Shown: piece after piece, positions 47,042 to 54,807 of the stretch
Numbering within the stretch: the stretch's first letter is position 1
How the letters are laid out: each line of letters opens with the position of its first letter
Source of the DNA: SKYB61 sp046291925
GTDB lineage: Bacteria; Spirochaetota; Leptospiria; Leptospirales; Leptonemataceae
Direction: 5' to 3'
DNA: 64,000 nt
NCBI GenBank assembly: GCA_046291925.1
Contig: JBKBRY010000012.1
Span: 1 to 64,000 of the forward strand
The notes under the pieces: generated by a model
Seen by the model: only the letters and a program-made list of their open reading frames with translations
What the model was told of the DNA's origin: nothing
The model's database searches: none
Program-made: the position numbers and the translations under genes

Positions 47042-47139
47042 CCTCCGAACCAATTCTCCTAAGGCGCAAAGCTATGGAAATTGGTCGATAGGGTAAAGGA
47101 AGAAATGACTTTGCCTGCCGGATTTGCAAAGGAGGTAGG
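47042..47139 (+). promoter_or_regulatory. Structured leader of moaA; candidate Moco riboswitch
   Basis: This leader is much richer in G and C than other gaps here. I can fold three stems: CCTCC (47042-47046) with GGAGG (47131-47135), ACCAATT (47049-47055) with AATTGGT (47079-47085), and GGTAAAG (47092-47098) with CTTTGCC (47109-47115). The first stem sequesters the moaA Shine-Dalgarno, while CTTTGC can instead pair with GCAAAG (47126-47131). That is the layout of a translational OFF switch. Moco (RF01055) riboswitches are known before moaA operons, so a molybdenum-cofactor sensor is the natural guess. The CGCAAAGC and CTGCCGG strings also recall c-di-GMP aptamers. The class is inference. Confidence 0.6.
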
Positions 47140-48090
47140 ATGCAACTATCCGTAGAAACAAAAAAAAATGCTCAAAAAAATGGGGAAAGAAAATTCCAAA
47201 CTCTAAGGTTAAGTCTTTTACCAATATGCAACTTCGCTTGCGTGTATTGTAAGACTGGGGATTTGGTTTATAAAAAAAGCTTAATCCAAAAGTCCAAATT
47301 TTATATAGATATCATTAAAAATTTAAAAAATTATATTGATATCAAGAAGATCCATTTAACGGGGGGAGAACCCACACTCTATCCTTACTTAGGAGATGTA
47401 GTTAGAGGAATAAAAAGATTACAAATACCTGAAGTTTCTATAACTACAAATGGAACCCTACTAAAAAGAAGATTAAAAGAACTTGTATTAGCAGGATTGG
47501 ATGGTATCAATCTCTCTTTAGATGCAATGGATGATCAAATTTTACAAAGAATGGGAACAAAAAAGAATTTTTTTTTCTACAATGATTTAATACAATCCAT
47601 TCAAAATTATAAAATCAAACTAAAAATCAATACTACTGTGATAAAAGGATATAACGAAAATCAAATTCTCCCTTTACTAAATTATTGTGGTGGTAGGGGA
47701 ATACCAATACGATTTTTAGAATATATGCAAATGGGCGTCAATATTGAGCTCCATAAGAAAAGATTTTTTGGAAAAGAGGACATAATCAATTTAATACAAA
47801 GCGATTATCAGATAAAGGAATTGCCAAGAGAAAAACACTCTACCTCTAAATATTGGATTACTCATACAGGGTATAAATTTGGTATTATCGCCAATCATTC
47901 AGATCCTTTTTGTTATGATTGTGATAGACTTAGAATCGATTCCATGGGAAATCTTTATGGATGCATTACGCAAGAAAAAGGCATCCAATATTCAAAAAAG
48001 AATCTAAAAGAAATTTTAGACAAATCTTTACAATATAAACAGAATTTTTTCAAAGGAAGTTCCAATTCAATGCATCAATTAGGTGGTTAA
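47140..48090 (+). CDS. moaA: GTP 3',8-cyclase MoaA
   Basis: A 316-residue radical-SAM enzyme for the first step of molybdenum cofactor synthesis, converting GTP to 3',8-cyclo-GTP. The N-terminal cluster motif is CNFACVYC (C-x3-C-x2-C), followed by HLTGGEPTLYPYL and SITTNGTLL. The second, substrate-binding cluster is in DPFCYDCDRLRIDSMGNLYGC. The C-terminus HQLGG keeps the Gly-Gly end needed for activity. Near-consensus GGAGG lies 4 bases before the ATG, inside the structured leader. It opens the Moco operon that serves the molybdoenzyme just upstream. Confidence 0.95.
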   Translation: MQLSVETKKNAQKNGERKFQTLRLSLLPICNFACVYCKTGDLVYKKSLIQKSKFYIDIIKNLKNYIDIKKIHLTGGEPTLYPYLGDVVRGIKRLQIPEVSITTNGTLLKRRLKELVLAGLDGINLSLDAMDDQILQRMGTKKNFFFYNDLIQSIQNYKIKLKINTTVIKGYNENQILPLLNYCGGRGIPIRFLEYMQMGVNIELHKKRFFGKEDIINLIQSDYQIKELPREKHSTSKYWITHTGYKFGIIANHSDPFCYDCDRLRIDSMGNLYGCITQEKGIQYSKKNLKEILDKSLQYKQNFFKGSSNSMHQLGG

Positions 48091-48091
48091 A

Positions 48092-49015
48092 ATGATTGAC
48101 ATAACAAATAAATTCAAAACATTAAGATACGCAAAAGCTCAGGCTGTAGTCAAATTTCCTGAATTTTTATACGAAAAAATTGTAAACAATGATTTACCGA
48201 AAAAAGATCCTTTGGTTTTTGCAAAAGCTGCTGCAATGCTTGGTATTAAAAAAACTTCTGAATTGATTCCCCATTGCCATCCTCTTCCTATTGAATTTTT
48301 TGATATACAATTTGATGTACAGAAAGATCGAATTTTAATTTTTGTAGAAACCAAAACGATTTACAGAACAGGCATAGAAATGGAAGCCTTAATGGGAGCT
48401 TCTATTGCTGCTTTAACTTTATATGATTTATTAAAACCAATTACGAAAGAATTAGAAATTTCTGAAATTAAATTGATCCATAAAGAAGGAGGAAAATCAG
48501 ATCGTTGGAAAAGAGTAAAAGAAGGTTTGAGTTTTTCTGTTTTGGTTTGCTCAGATACTATATATCAAAAATACATTCGAGGAGAACCCATCCCAGAAGA
48601 AAAGTCGGGAAAGTTAATTATAGAAAAAGTATCCTCTTACGGTTTGGAGTGTAAAGAATATACAATAGTACCTGATGAGTTCGAAGAAATTAAAAATTGG
48701 ATCTTAAGACAAATCGAAAACAAAGTGCCTTTTATTTTTATAACAGGAGGAACTGGGTTGGGACCAAGAGATCAAACTGTAGAAGTTTTAAGAGAAATTC
48801 AAGGGAAGGAAGTTCCCGGAATAGCTGAGGCTATACGAAATTATGGTTACGAAAGAACCCCTTTAGCTATGATGTCTCGTGCTATAACAATAATGAAAAA
48901 AGGTTGTTTAGTTATAAGTTTGCCAGGTAGTTCAAAAGGAGTAGAAGAAAGCTTAGATGCAATTTTACCAGCTGTTTTTCATGCAGAAAGAATGATGAAA
49001 GGAGAAAGGCATTAA
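48092..49015 (+). CDS. moaC: MoaC-MogA/MoaB fusion protein
   Basis: A 307-residue bifunctional protein. I use the ATG at 48092 (AGGTGG upstream) rather than the GTG at 48083. Residues 1-150 are MoaC, cyclic pyranopterin monophosphate synthase: KKDPLVFAKAAAMLGIKKTS, IPHCHPLPIEF and GIEMEALMGASIAAL. Residues about 155-307 are a MogA/MoaB-type adenylyltransferase: VLVCSDTIYQKY, FITGGTGLGPRDQTVEVL, and VISLPGSSKGVEESLDAILP. The fused form is known in several phyla. It would both build the pterin ring and adenylate molybdopterin. Genes for MoaD and MoaE are not in the window. Confidence 0.93.
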   Translation: MIDITNKFKTLRYAKAQAVVKFPEFLYEKIVNNDLPKKDPLVFAKAAAMLGIKKTSELIPHCHPLPIEFFDIQFDVQKDRILIFVETKTIYRTGIEMEALMGASIAALTLYDLLKPITKELEISEIKLIHKEGGKSDRWKRVKEGLSFSVLVCSDTIYQKYIRGEPIPEEKSGKLIIEKVSSYGLECKEYTIVPDEFEEIKNWILRQIENKVPFIFITGGTGLGPRDQTVEVLREIQGKEVPGIAEAIRNYGYERTPLAMMSRAITIMKKGCLVISLPGSSKGVEESLDAILPAVFHAERMMKGERH

Positions 49016-49016
49016 A

Positions 49017-50237
49017 ATGATATCCATAGAAGAAGCGATACAGACTATAAAAAATAATATACCAGAACCAAAACTTGAATTACGAAAGACTTATGATTGT
49101 GTGGACTATTATTTAGCACAAGATGTATATAGCAACTTGGATAGCCCTTATTTTGATAATAGTGCGATGGATGGATTTGCTATCTCTTTAGAAGATGTAG
49201 AAGAGCTACTACAGAATTCTAAAGAAATTGTTTTGGATATGATTGGGACAAGCAAGGCTGGTAGTCCTTTTGATTCTTTCATTTCTAAAAATCAATGTGT
49301 GCAAATCAATACGGGGGCAAAAATCCCAATCAATACAGGTGCTATTGTACCAATAGAAAATGTTGAGTTTTTGGATTCAGAAAAAACAAAAATTAAAATA
49401 AAACAAATTAAAAAAAAGTTTCAAAATATTCGAAAGAAGGGAGAAGAAATTCAAAAGGGTCAAGTTCTATTTAATAAAAATACGTGTCTAAATGTAAATC
49501 AAATTTCTTTTTTGCTACAAAATAATATAAGCGAAATATTTGTATATAAAAAACCAAAAGTATTATTGATCACAACAGGAAGCGAATTGGTTTCTTATAA
49601 AGAAACGCTAACTGAGGAGGATTTACAAAATGGAAGAATTATCAATACGAATTCTTTTACTATTTCTTATTTTTTAGATAAATTTCGGATTGAACATTAC
49701 AAAGCTTTAGACATAAAAGACGAAGAAAAAGCAATCTATAAAGTTATTGAAAAATATTATGACGAAGTAGATATAATCATCATCACTGGTGGAGTTTCTG
49801 TTGGTCCATATGACTATGTAAAACAAGATGTAGAAAATTTTGGTTTTATTCCTTTATTTTGGAAAATTAACCAAAAGCCTGGGAAACCTTTCTATTTTGC
49901 TAAAAAAGAAAATAAATTGCTTTTTGGTTTACCTGGGAATCCTGTATCTTCTTATATTTCTTTTTATCATTATGTTTTACCAGCAATTCGCTTCTTTGAT
50001 TCTCGTATATGGTTTGAAAATAAAATACAGTTAAAATCAGAAGAAGAAATCATCAATAAAGGAGATCGAGATACCTTTTATACAATAAAGCGAATAGGAG
50101 AAAATCGTTTTATTTTGTATAAGCAACAAGGCTCCTATATGTTGTCTTCTTTGGCTTATACAGAAGGGTATATTCTTGTAAGGGTAAATCAAACCATTCA
50201 AAAAGAAGAAAAAACGGATTGCTATTTATGGATTTAA
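49017..50237 (+). CDS. moeA: Molybdopterin molybdenumtransferase MoeA
   Basis: A 406-residue enzyme that inserts molybdate into adenylated molybdopterin. Domain order is normal: DNSAMDGFAI near residue 44 (active-site Asp/Asp), the Gly-rich INTGAKIPINTGAIVPIE, the MogA-like domain with LITTGSEL, ITGGVSVGPYDYVKQ and FGLPGNPVSSYISFY, and a final small beta domain. It begins 1 base after the moaC-mog stop and overlaps moeB by 10 bases, so the operon is tightly coupled. Confidence 0.95.
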   Translation: MISIEEAIQTIKNNIPEPKLELRKTYDCVDYYLAQDVYSNLDSPYFDNSAMDGFAISLEDVEELLQNSKEIVLDMIGTSKAGSPFDSFISKNQCVQINTGAKIPINTGAIVPIENVEFLDSEKTKIKIKQIKKKFQNIRKKGEEIQKGQVLFNKNTCLNVNQISFLLQNNISEIFVYKKPKVLLITTGSELVSYKETLTEEDLQNGRIINTNSFTISYFLDKFRIEHYKALDIKDEEKAIYKVIEKYYDEVDIIIITGGVSVGPYDYVKQDVENFGFIPLFWKINQKPGKPFYFAKKENKLLFGLPGNPVSSYISFYHYVLPAIRFFDSRIWFENKIQLKSEEEIINKGDRDTFYTIKRIGENRFILYKQQGSYMLSSLAYTEGYILVRVNQTIQKEEKTDCYLWI

Positions 50238-51274
50238 AACGATTTAGTAGACAAATCATTATTCAGGATTTAGGATTGGAAGGACAATATATACTCTCTC
50301 AGTCAAAAGTTTTGATCATTGGTTTAGGCGGTTTAGGTTGTCCGGCTGCTATCTATTTGTCTTTAGCTGGGATTGGAAAGATAGGGCTATTCGATTTTGA
50401 TAAAGTAGATATAACAAATTTACAACGTCAGCCCTTATATAAAGAAGAAGATGTTGGAAGTTACAAAGTAGAAGCTGCCAAAAAAAATTTATTAGAGTAT
50501 AATCAAAATTTAGAAGTCGAAATTTACAAAGATGTTTTTACTTACGAAAAAAAACATTTGGTAAGAACCTATGATTTAATTTTAGACTGCACTGATACAA
50601 TTGCAACAAGAAAAATCATCAATCAAGTCAGCTTAGAAGAGAATATTCCTTTTATTTTTTGTTCTTTGGATCAATGGTCTTTCCAGTTGGCTTTATTCAA
50701 TTTTCGAGGTGGTCCTTGTTTTGAATGTTTATATCCAAATTTAGAAGATTCGCAAATGTTAAATTGTATAGAAAGGGGGATTTTAGGTCCAGTTTCGGGC
50801 ATTGCAGGGGTTTATTTGGCATTAGAAGCTATAAAATTTTTGGTCAATTTGAATCCTCTTAATAATGAATTGCTTTATTTTGATCTATTATCTAATAAAA
50901 ATTTAAAACTAAAGATAAATAAAAATCAACAATGTTTGTGCAACGGATATGCTAATAAACTAAATCCAAACAATCAAAAGCGAAAGGAAATAAAAATTTC
51001 TTCTATTTCTTTGGAAGATCTTTCTCGTTTAGACTCTTTTACCGTAATCGATTTAAGAGAATCTAATGAAACCACTATGAACCAAAAGAATCATTTTAAA
51101 AAAGTAAAACAAATAGCTTTAAAAGAACTACCTTATAAAGTACAAGAGATACCAAAAGACGAACCCATTGTGGTAATGTGCAATTCTGGATTTCGAGCGA
51201 AGCAAGCTGCTACAGTTTTGTATGAGTTAAAGTTTTCTAAGGTTTTTTACTTAGAATACGATCCCTTAGTGTAA
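50228..51274 (+). CDS. moeB: MoeB/ThiF-type adenylyltransferase with C-terminal rhodanese domain
   Basis: A 348-residue protein starting at the ATG at 50228. Residues 1-250 are an E1-like adenylating domain: RFSRQIIIQDLGLEGQ, the nucleotide loop IIGLGGLGCPAA, FDFDKVDITNLQRQ and the catalytic Asp in LDCTDTIATR. A Cys-x2-Cys zinc half (GGPCFECLYP) is visible. Residues about 255-348 are a rhodanese domain with FTVIDLRESNE and the active-site loop VVMCNSGFRAKQAA. The pairing is that of MOCS3-like proteins, which adenylate and then thiolate MoaD-type sulfur carriers. A role with ThiS is possible, but position in the Moco operon favours MoaD. Confidence 0.9.
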   Translation: MDLKRFSRQIIIQDLGLEGQYILSQSKVLIIGLGGLGCPAAIYLSLAGIGKIGLFDFDKVDITNLQRQPLYKEEDVGSYKVEAAKKNLLEYNQNLEVEIYKDVFTYEKKHLVRTYDLILDCTDTIATRKIINQVSLEENIPFIFCSLDQWSFQLALFNFRGGPCFECLYPNLEDSQMLNCIERGILGPVSGIAGVYLALEAIKFLVNLNPLNNELLYFDLLSNKNLKLKINKNQQCLCNGYANKLNPNNQKRKEIKISSISLEDLSRLDSFTVIDLRESNETTMNQKNHFKKVKQIALKELPYKVQEIPKDEPIVVMCNSGFRAKQAATVLYELKFSKVFYLEYDPLV

Positions 51275-51311
51275 AAGATTTTATTCTCAATAGTTTCGCC
51301 TTTCAGTTTCT

Positions 51312-53909
51312 TTAATTTAAAGATTTTGCTTTGATCTGAGAGAGTTCTTCCAATGTTAGAGAGTCTCTTGATATATGCAGCACATACTCTTTCTCTGGGA
51401 TATAGTTACCTTCCAAAATTGTTTTTGCTAAGAAATTTCCTATTTCTTTTTGTATTAGTCTTTTTAATGGTCTTGCACCAAATTGAGGATCATAACCTTT
51501 TTTAGAAAGCCATTCAACCAATTCTTTAGAAAATTGAAGATGAAGACCTTTTTCTTTTGCTCGTTCTTTAAAAATTTTTAATTGTATTTTTACAATTTCT
51601 CGAAGTACTTCTTCAGAAATTGGTTTAAATAAAATCACCTCGTCAATTCTATTAATAAACTCAGGTTTAAAATATCTTAAAAGTTCTTGATCAATGTATT
51701 TTTCTTTTTCTTCGCTTGTTAAGTTTAGATCCATTAAATAATGACTACCTAAGTTGGATGTCATGATGATCAAAGTATTTTTAAAATCTACTGTTCTTCC
51801 TTTTGAATCTGTAAGTCTTCCATCATCAAACATTTGTAAGAATAAATTAAATACTTCGGGATGAGCTTTTTCTACTTCGTCAAATAATATTACTTGATAG
51901 GGCCTTCTTCTAACAGCTTCTGTAAGTTGACCTCCTTCTTCGTATCCTACATAACCGGGTGGAGCGCCAATCAATTTTGCAACAGCATGTTTTTCCATAT
52001 ATTCAGACATATCAAACCTAAGTAGGGCATGCTCATCGTCGAATAAAAACCTTGCTAATGCTTTGGCAGTTTCTGTCTTTCCTACTCCTGTCGGTCCTAA
52101 AAATAAAAATACTCCTACGGGTCTATTGGGTTCAGAAAGACCAGAACGATTTCTTAATATTGCTTCTGATACGGATTGTAAAGCATGATCTTGCCCTACT
52201 ACTTGTTTTTTTAGCTCATTAAAAATATTTAATAATTTTTCTTTTTCTGTTTGTAACATTTTAGAGACAGGGATTCCTGTCCATCTACTTACGATTAAAG
52301 CAATCTCTTCCTCTGTGACTTCTTCTTTTAAATATTTTTTTTCGGATTCGATTATCTTTTTTTCTAATTCGTTGAGCTGTTTTTCCAATTGTACAATTTG
52401 ACCATATCGAATTTCTGCCACTTTATTGTAATTTCCTATTCTTTCGTATTCTTTTTCCTGAATTCTTAAATCATCTATCTTCTCTCTAATTTTTTTTGCT
52501 TCTTCTAGAATTTTCTTTTCTTCTTCCCAAATTCCTTTCTTTGCTATAAATTCTTCTTCCAGATATTTTAACTCTTGTTCTAATTCTTGTAGTCTTTGAA
52601 TCGAAGCTTTGTCTTTTTCTTTTTTTAAGGCTTCTCTTTCTATTTTTAGAGATTGAATTTTTTTTGAAATTTTATCGATTTCTTCGGGTAAAGAATCGAG
52701 TTCTATACGCATTTTGCTCATAGCTTCGTCTATAAGATCTACTGCCTTATCGGGTAAATGTCTATCTCGAATGTATCTATCTGATAATTTTGCAGCAGCA
52801 ATGATTGCGCTATCAGTAAGACGGATTCCATGATGGAGTTCATATCGATTTTTAAGCCCCCTCAGGATTGTTATGGTTTCTTCTACAGAAGGTTCTTGGA
52901 CGTAAACCGGCTGGAATCTTCTTTCCAACGCCATATCTTTTTCTATATATTTTTGGTATTCTTTAAGGGTAGTAGCACCAATACATCGAAGTTCTCCTCT
53001 TGCAAGGGAAGGTTTGATCATATTTGCAGCATCTAAAGAACCCTCTGCTGCACCTGCTCCAACAATAGTATGAATTTCATCAATAAATAGAATGATTTTC
53101 CCATCCGAGCGAACTACCTCATCCAACAAAGCTTTAAGCCTATCTTCGAATTCTCCTCTATATTTAGCTCCTGCAATCATACTTCCTAAATCCAATGTCC
53201 AGATTTCCTTATCTTTTAGAGTTTCAGGAACTTCAGAGGCAACAATTTTTCCAGCTAAGCCCTCAACGATTGCAGTTTTACCTACACCTGGCTCCCCGAT
53301 CAAAATTGGATTATTTTTTGTTCTTCTGGTAAGAACTTGCATAATTCTTCGGATTTCTTCTTCTCGACCAATTACGGGATCCAACTTTCCTTTTTTTGCT
53401 AATTCGTTTAGGTTTCTTGCATATTTTGATAAAGCATCCATAGAAGATTCTGGATGATCACTCACAATAGGTCTATCTCCTCGGAGCTCTTTGATGATTT
53501 GATCGATTGCTTCTTTTGTTAATCCCAAATTTTCTAAATCTCGTGCATGCTTAAATCGATTTTCAATATAAGAATATAGAATATGATCTGTAGAAAGATA
53601 TTGATCTCCCTTTTTATTCATTAAGTTTTCTGCTTTCTGTAATAAATGAATAAAATTAGAAGAGGGATGAACTTCGTAATTCCCTTGAACTTTGGGTAGA
53701 CTGTTTATACTTGTATCGAATATGGAAAGTACTGTTTGTTTTTGGATATTTAATTTTGATAATAACATTTCTCCAATCCCATTTTTTTGTTTGAAAATTT
53801 CATAAAGTAAGTGTTCGGGCGTTACTTCGGGGTTTTGTTTTTCTTTCGCCAAAATTTGTGAGGATTGGATTGCTTGTTGTGTCATTGTGGTGATTTTATC
53901 TAACTTCAT
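51312..53909 (-). CDS. clpB: ATP-dependent disaggregase ClpB
   Basis: An 865-residue heat-shock AAA+ protein that works with DnaK to dissolve aggregates. It has the N domain (PEVTPEHLLYEIF), NBD1 with Walker A GEPGVGKT (205-212) and IILFIDEIHT, a coiled-coil middle domain (about 405-525) rich in Lys/Glu, and NBD2 with GPTGVGKTET and VILFDEVEKAHPEV. The middle domain and lack of a ClpP-binding loop separate it from ClpA/ClpC. AAGGAG precedes the ATG. I see no CIRCE element in the upstream gap. It is a single gene, convergent with moeB. Confidence 0.96.
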   Translation of the reverse strand: MKLDKITTMTQQAIQSSQILAKEKQNPEVTPEHLLYEIFKQKNGIGEMLLSKLNIQKQTVLSIFDTSINSLPKVQGNYEVHPSSNFIHLLQKAENLMNKKGDQYLSTDHILYSYIENRFKHARDLENLGLTKEAIDQIIKELRGDRPIVSDHPESSMDALSKYARNLNELAKKGKLDPVIGREEEIRRIMQVLTRRTKNNPILIGEPGVGKTAIVEGLAGKIVASEVPETLKDKEIWTLDLGSMIAGAKYRGEFEDRLKALLDEVVRSDGKIILFIDEIHTIVGAGAAEGSLDAANMIKPSLARGELRCIGATTLKEYQKYIEKDMALERRFQPVYVQEPSVEETITILRGLKNRYELHHGIRLTDSAIIAAAKLSDRYIRDRHLPDKAVDLIDEAMSKMRIELDSLPEEIDKISKKIQSLKIEREALKKEKDKASIQRLQELEQELKYLEEEFIAKKGIWEEEKKILEEAKKIREKIDDLRIQEKEYERIGNYNKVAEIRYGQIVQLEKQLNELEKKIIESEKKYLKEEVTEEEIALIVSRWTGIPVSKMLQTEKEKLLNIFNELKKQVVGQDHALQSVSEAILRNRSGLSEPNRPVGVFLFLGPTGVGKTETAKALARFLFDDEHALLRFDMSEYMEKHAVAKLIGAPPGYVGYEEGGQLTEAVRRRPYQVILFDEVEKAHPEVFNLFLQMFDDGRLTDSKGRTVDFKNTLIIMTSNLGSHYLMDLNLTSEEKEKYIDQELLRYFKPEFINRIDEVILFKPISEEVLREIVKIQLKIFKERAKEKGLHLQFSKELVEWLSKKGYDPQFGARPLKRLIQKEIGNFLAKTILEGNYIPEKEYVLHISRDSLTLEELSQIKAKSLN

Positions 53910-54220
53910 ATTTCCTTACTCCTTTTCTCATTTAAAAATTCAAATGTTTTTTAAAATTCTCAACTTTTATTTGATATTGAGAATCATAATAAACTATTTT
54001 TCTTTCTTTATTTAAGTTTTCCTGCAACAAATATACCAGTAAATTTATTTTATATTGTAGTTTGTAAGTAGAATTAATAATTTTATTTAAATTTTTTGTC
54101 AAAGAAAGCTTTAAATGAATCTAGAATTTTTATTTCGTATATATAAATCTTTAATATAGGATTGACATAGAAAGATAAAAATAAAAATTGTTTTAAATTC
54201 GAAATATAAGGTTAATCAAT
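53910..54220. promoter_or_regulatory. Divergent clpB / ACIII promoter region
   Basis: A 311-bp gene-free, A/T-rich gap serving clpB on one side and the ACIII operon on the other. TTGACA at 54162-54167 is a perfect -35 hexamer for the ACIII direction, but the -10 region 16-17 bases on is poor. At 53972-53990 TGATATTGAGAATCATAAT is a partly symmetric sequence close to a Fur-type box. CCAGTAAATTT at 54038-54048 is shared with the molybdoenzyme promoter region. I find no small open frame with a ribosome site. Confidence 0.4.
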
Positions 54221-54784
54221 ATGGATGCGATAAAAAGGATTTTTCGAAAGCATGGTGGTAAGCTCACTTTGATAGTTTTAACTATTGGCTTTGTATATTA
54301 CCTATACGGGGTAAACCCAAAATATATGGGATATGCGCCCGATCAGCCAATTCCCTTTAGTCATAAAATTCATGCTGGCGAAGTTGGTATTGATTGTCGA
54401 TTTTGCCATTATACAGTAGAAAAATCAGAGCATGCGATTGTTCCCGATACCTATACATGTATGAAGTGTCATAGTGAGGTAGCAGGGGATAGTCCTAATA
54501 TTCAATATATCAGAAAATCTTTCGAAGCTGGAATTCCTCTTCGTTGGAATAAAGTATATGATTTACCAGATCATGCCCATTTTAGTCACAAAGCCCATGT
54601 TGCCCGAGGATTCGAATGCCAAACCTGCCATGGAAATGTAGAAACTATGGATAAAGTTTATGTTGCCACAGAATTCAATATGGGTTGGTGTGTAAATTGT
54701 CATAGAAAATACACAGAAGAAGAAAAACCTGCAGGGAATAACAATGCTATAAGCATCACCACTTGTGGAACTTGTCATTATTAA
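54221..54784 (+). CDS. actA: Alternative complex III subunit ActA, pentahaem cytochrome c
   Basis: A 187-residue protein with an N-terminal membrane anchor (about 15-30) and five CxxCH haem sites at residues 59-63, 80-84, 133-137, 157-161 and 182-186, plus His residues (FSHKIHAG, FSHKAHVARG) placed as second axial ligands in class III-like cytochromes. This is the layout of ActA, the pentahaem subunit of the alternative complex III quinol:cytochrome c oxidoreductase. It receives electrons from ActB on the periplasmic side. It starts the operon, 24 bases before actB. Confidence 0.95.
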   Translation: MDAIKRIFRKHGGKLTLIVLTIGFVYYLYGVNPKYMGYAPDQPIPFSHKIHAGEVGIDCRFCHYTVEKSEHAIVPDTYTCMKCHSEVAGDSPNIQYIRKSFEAGIPLRWNKVYDLPDHAHFSHKAHVARGFECQTCHGNVETMDKVYVATEFNMGWCVNCHRKYTEEEKPAGNNNAISITTCGTCHY

Positions 54785-54807
54785 AATTTTTGTAAAAGGA
54801 TAGGGAT

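Noticed and set aside
47042..47139. c-di-GMP-I (GEMM) riboswitch upstream of moaA
   Set aside because: CGCAAAGC and CTGCCGG resemble the 3' half of GEMM, but the 5' GGCAAACC stem with GAAA loop is missing, and the downstream genes fit a Moco sensor better.
53092..53457. 121-codon plus-strand open frame inside clpB
   Set aside because: It is antisense to the highly conserved NBD1 coding sequence and has no family resemblance.
53910..54220. CIRCE heat-shock operator for clpB
   Set aside because: No TTAGCACTC-N9-GAGTGCTAA or near match is present on either strand.
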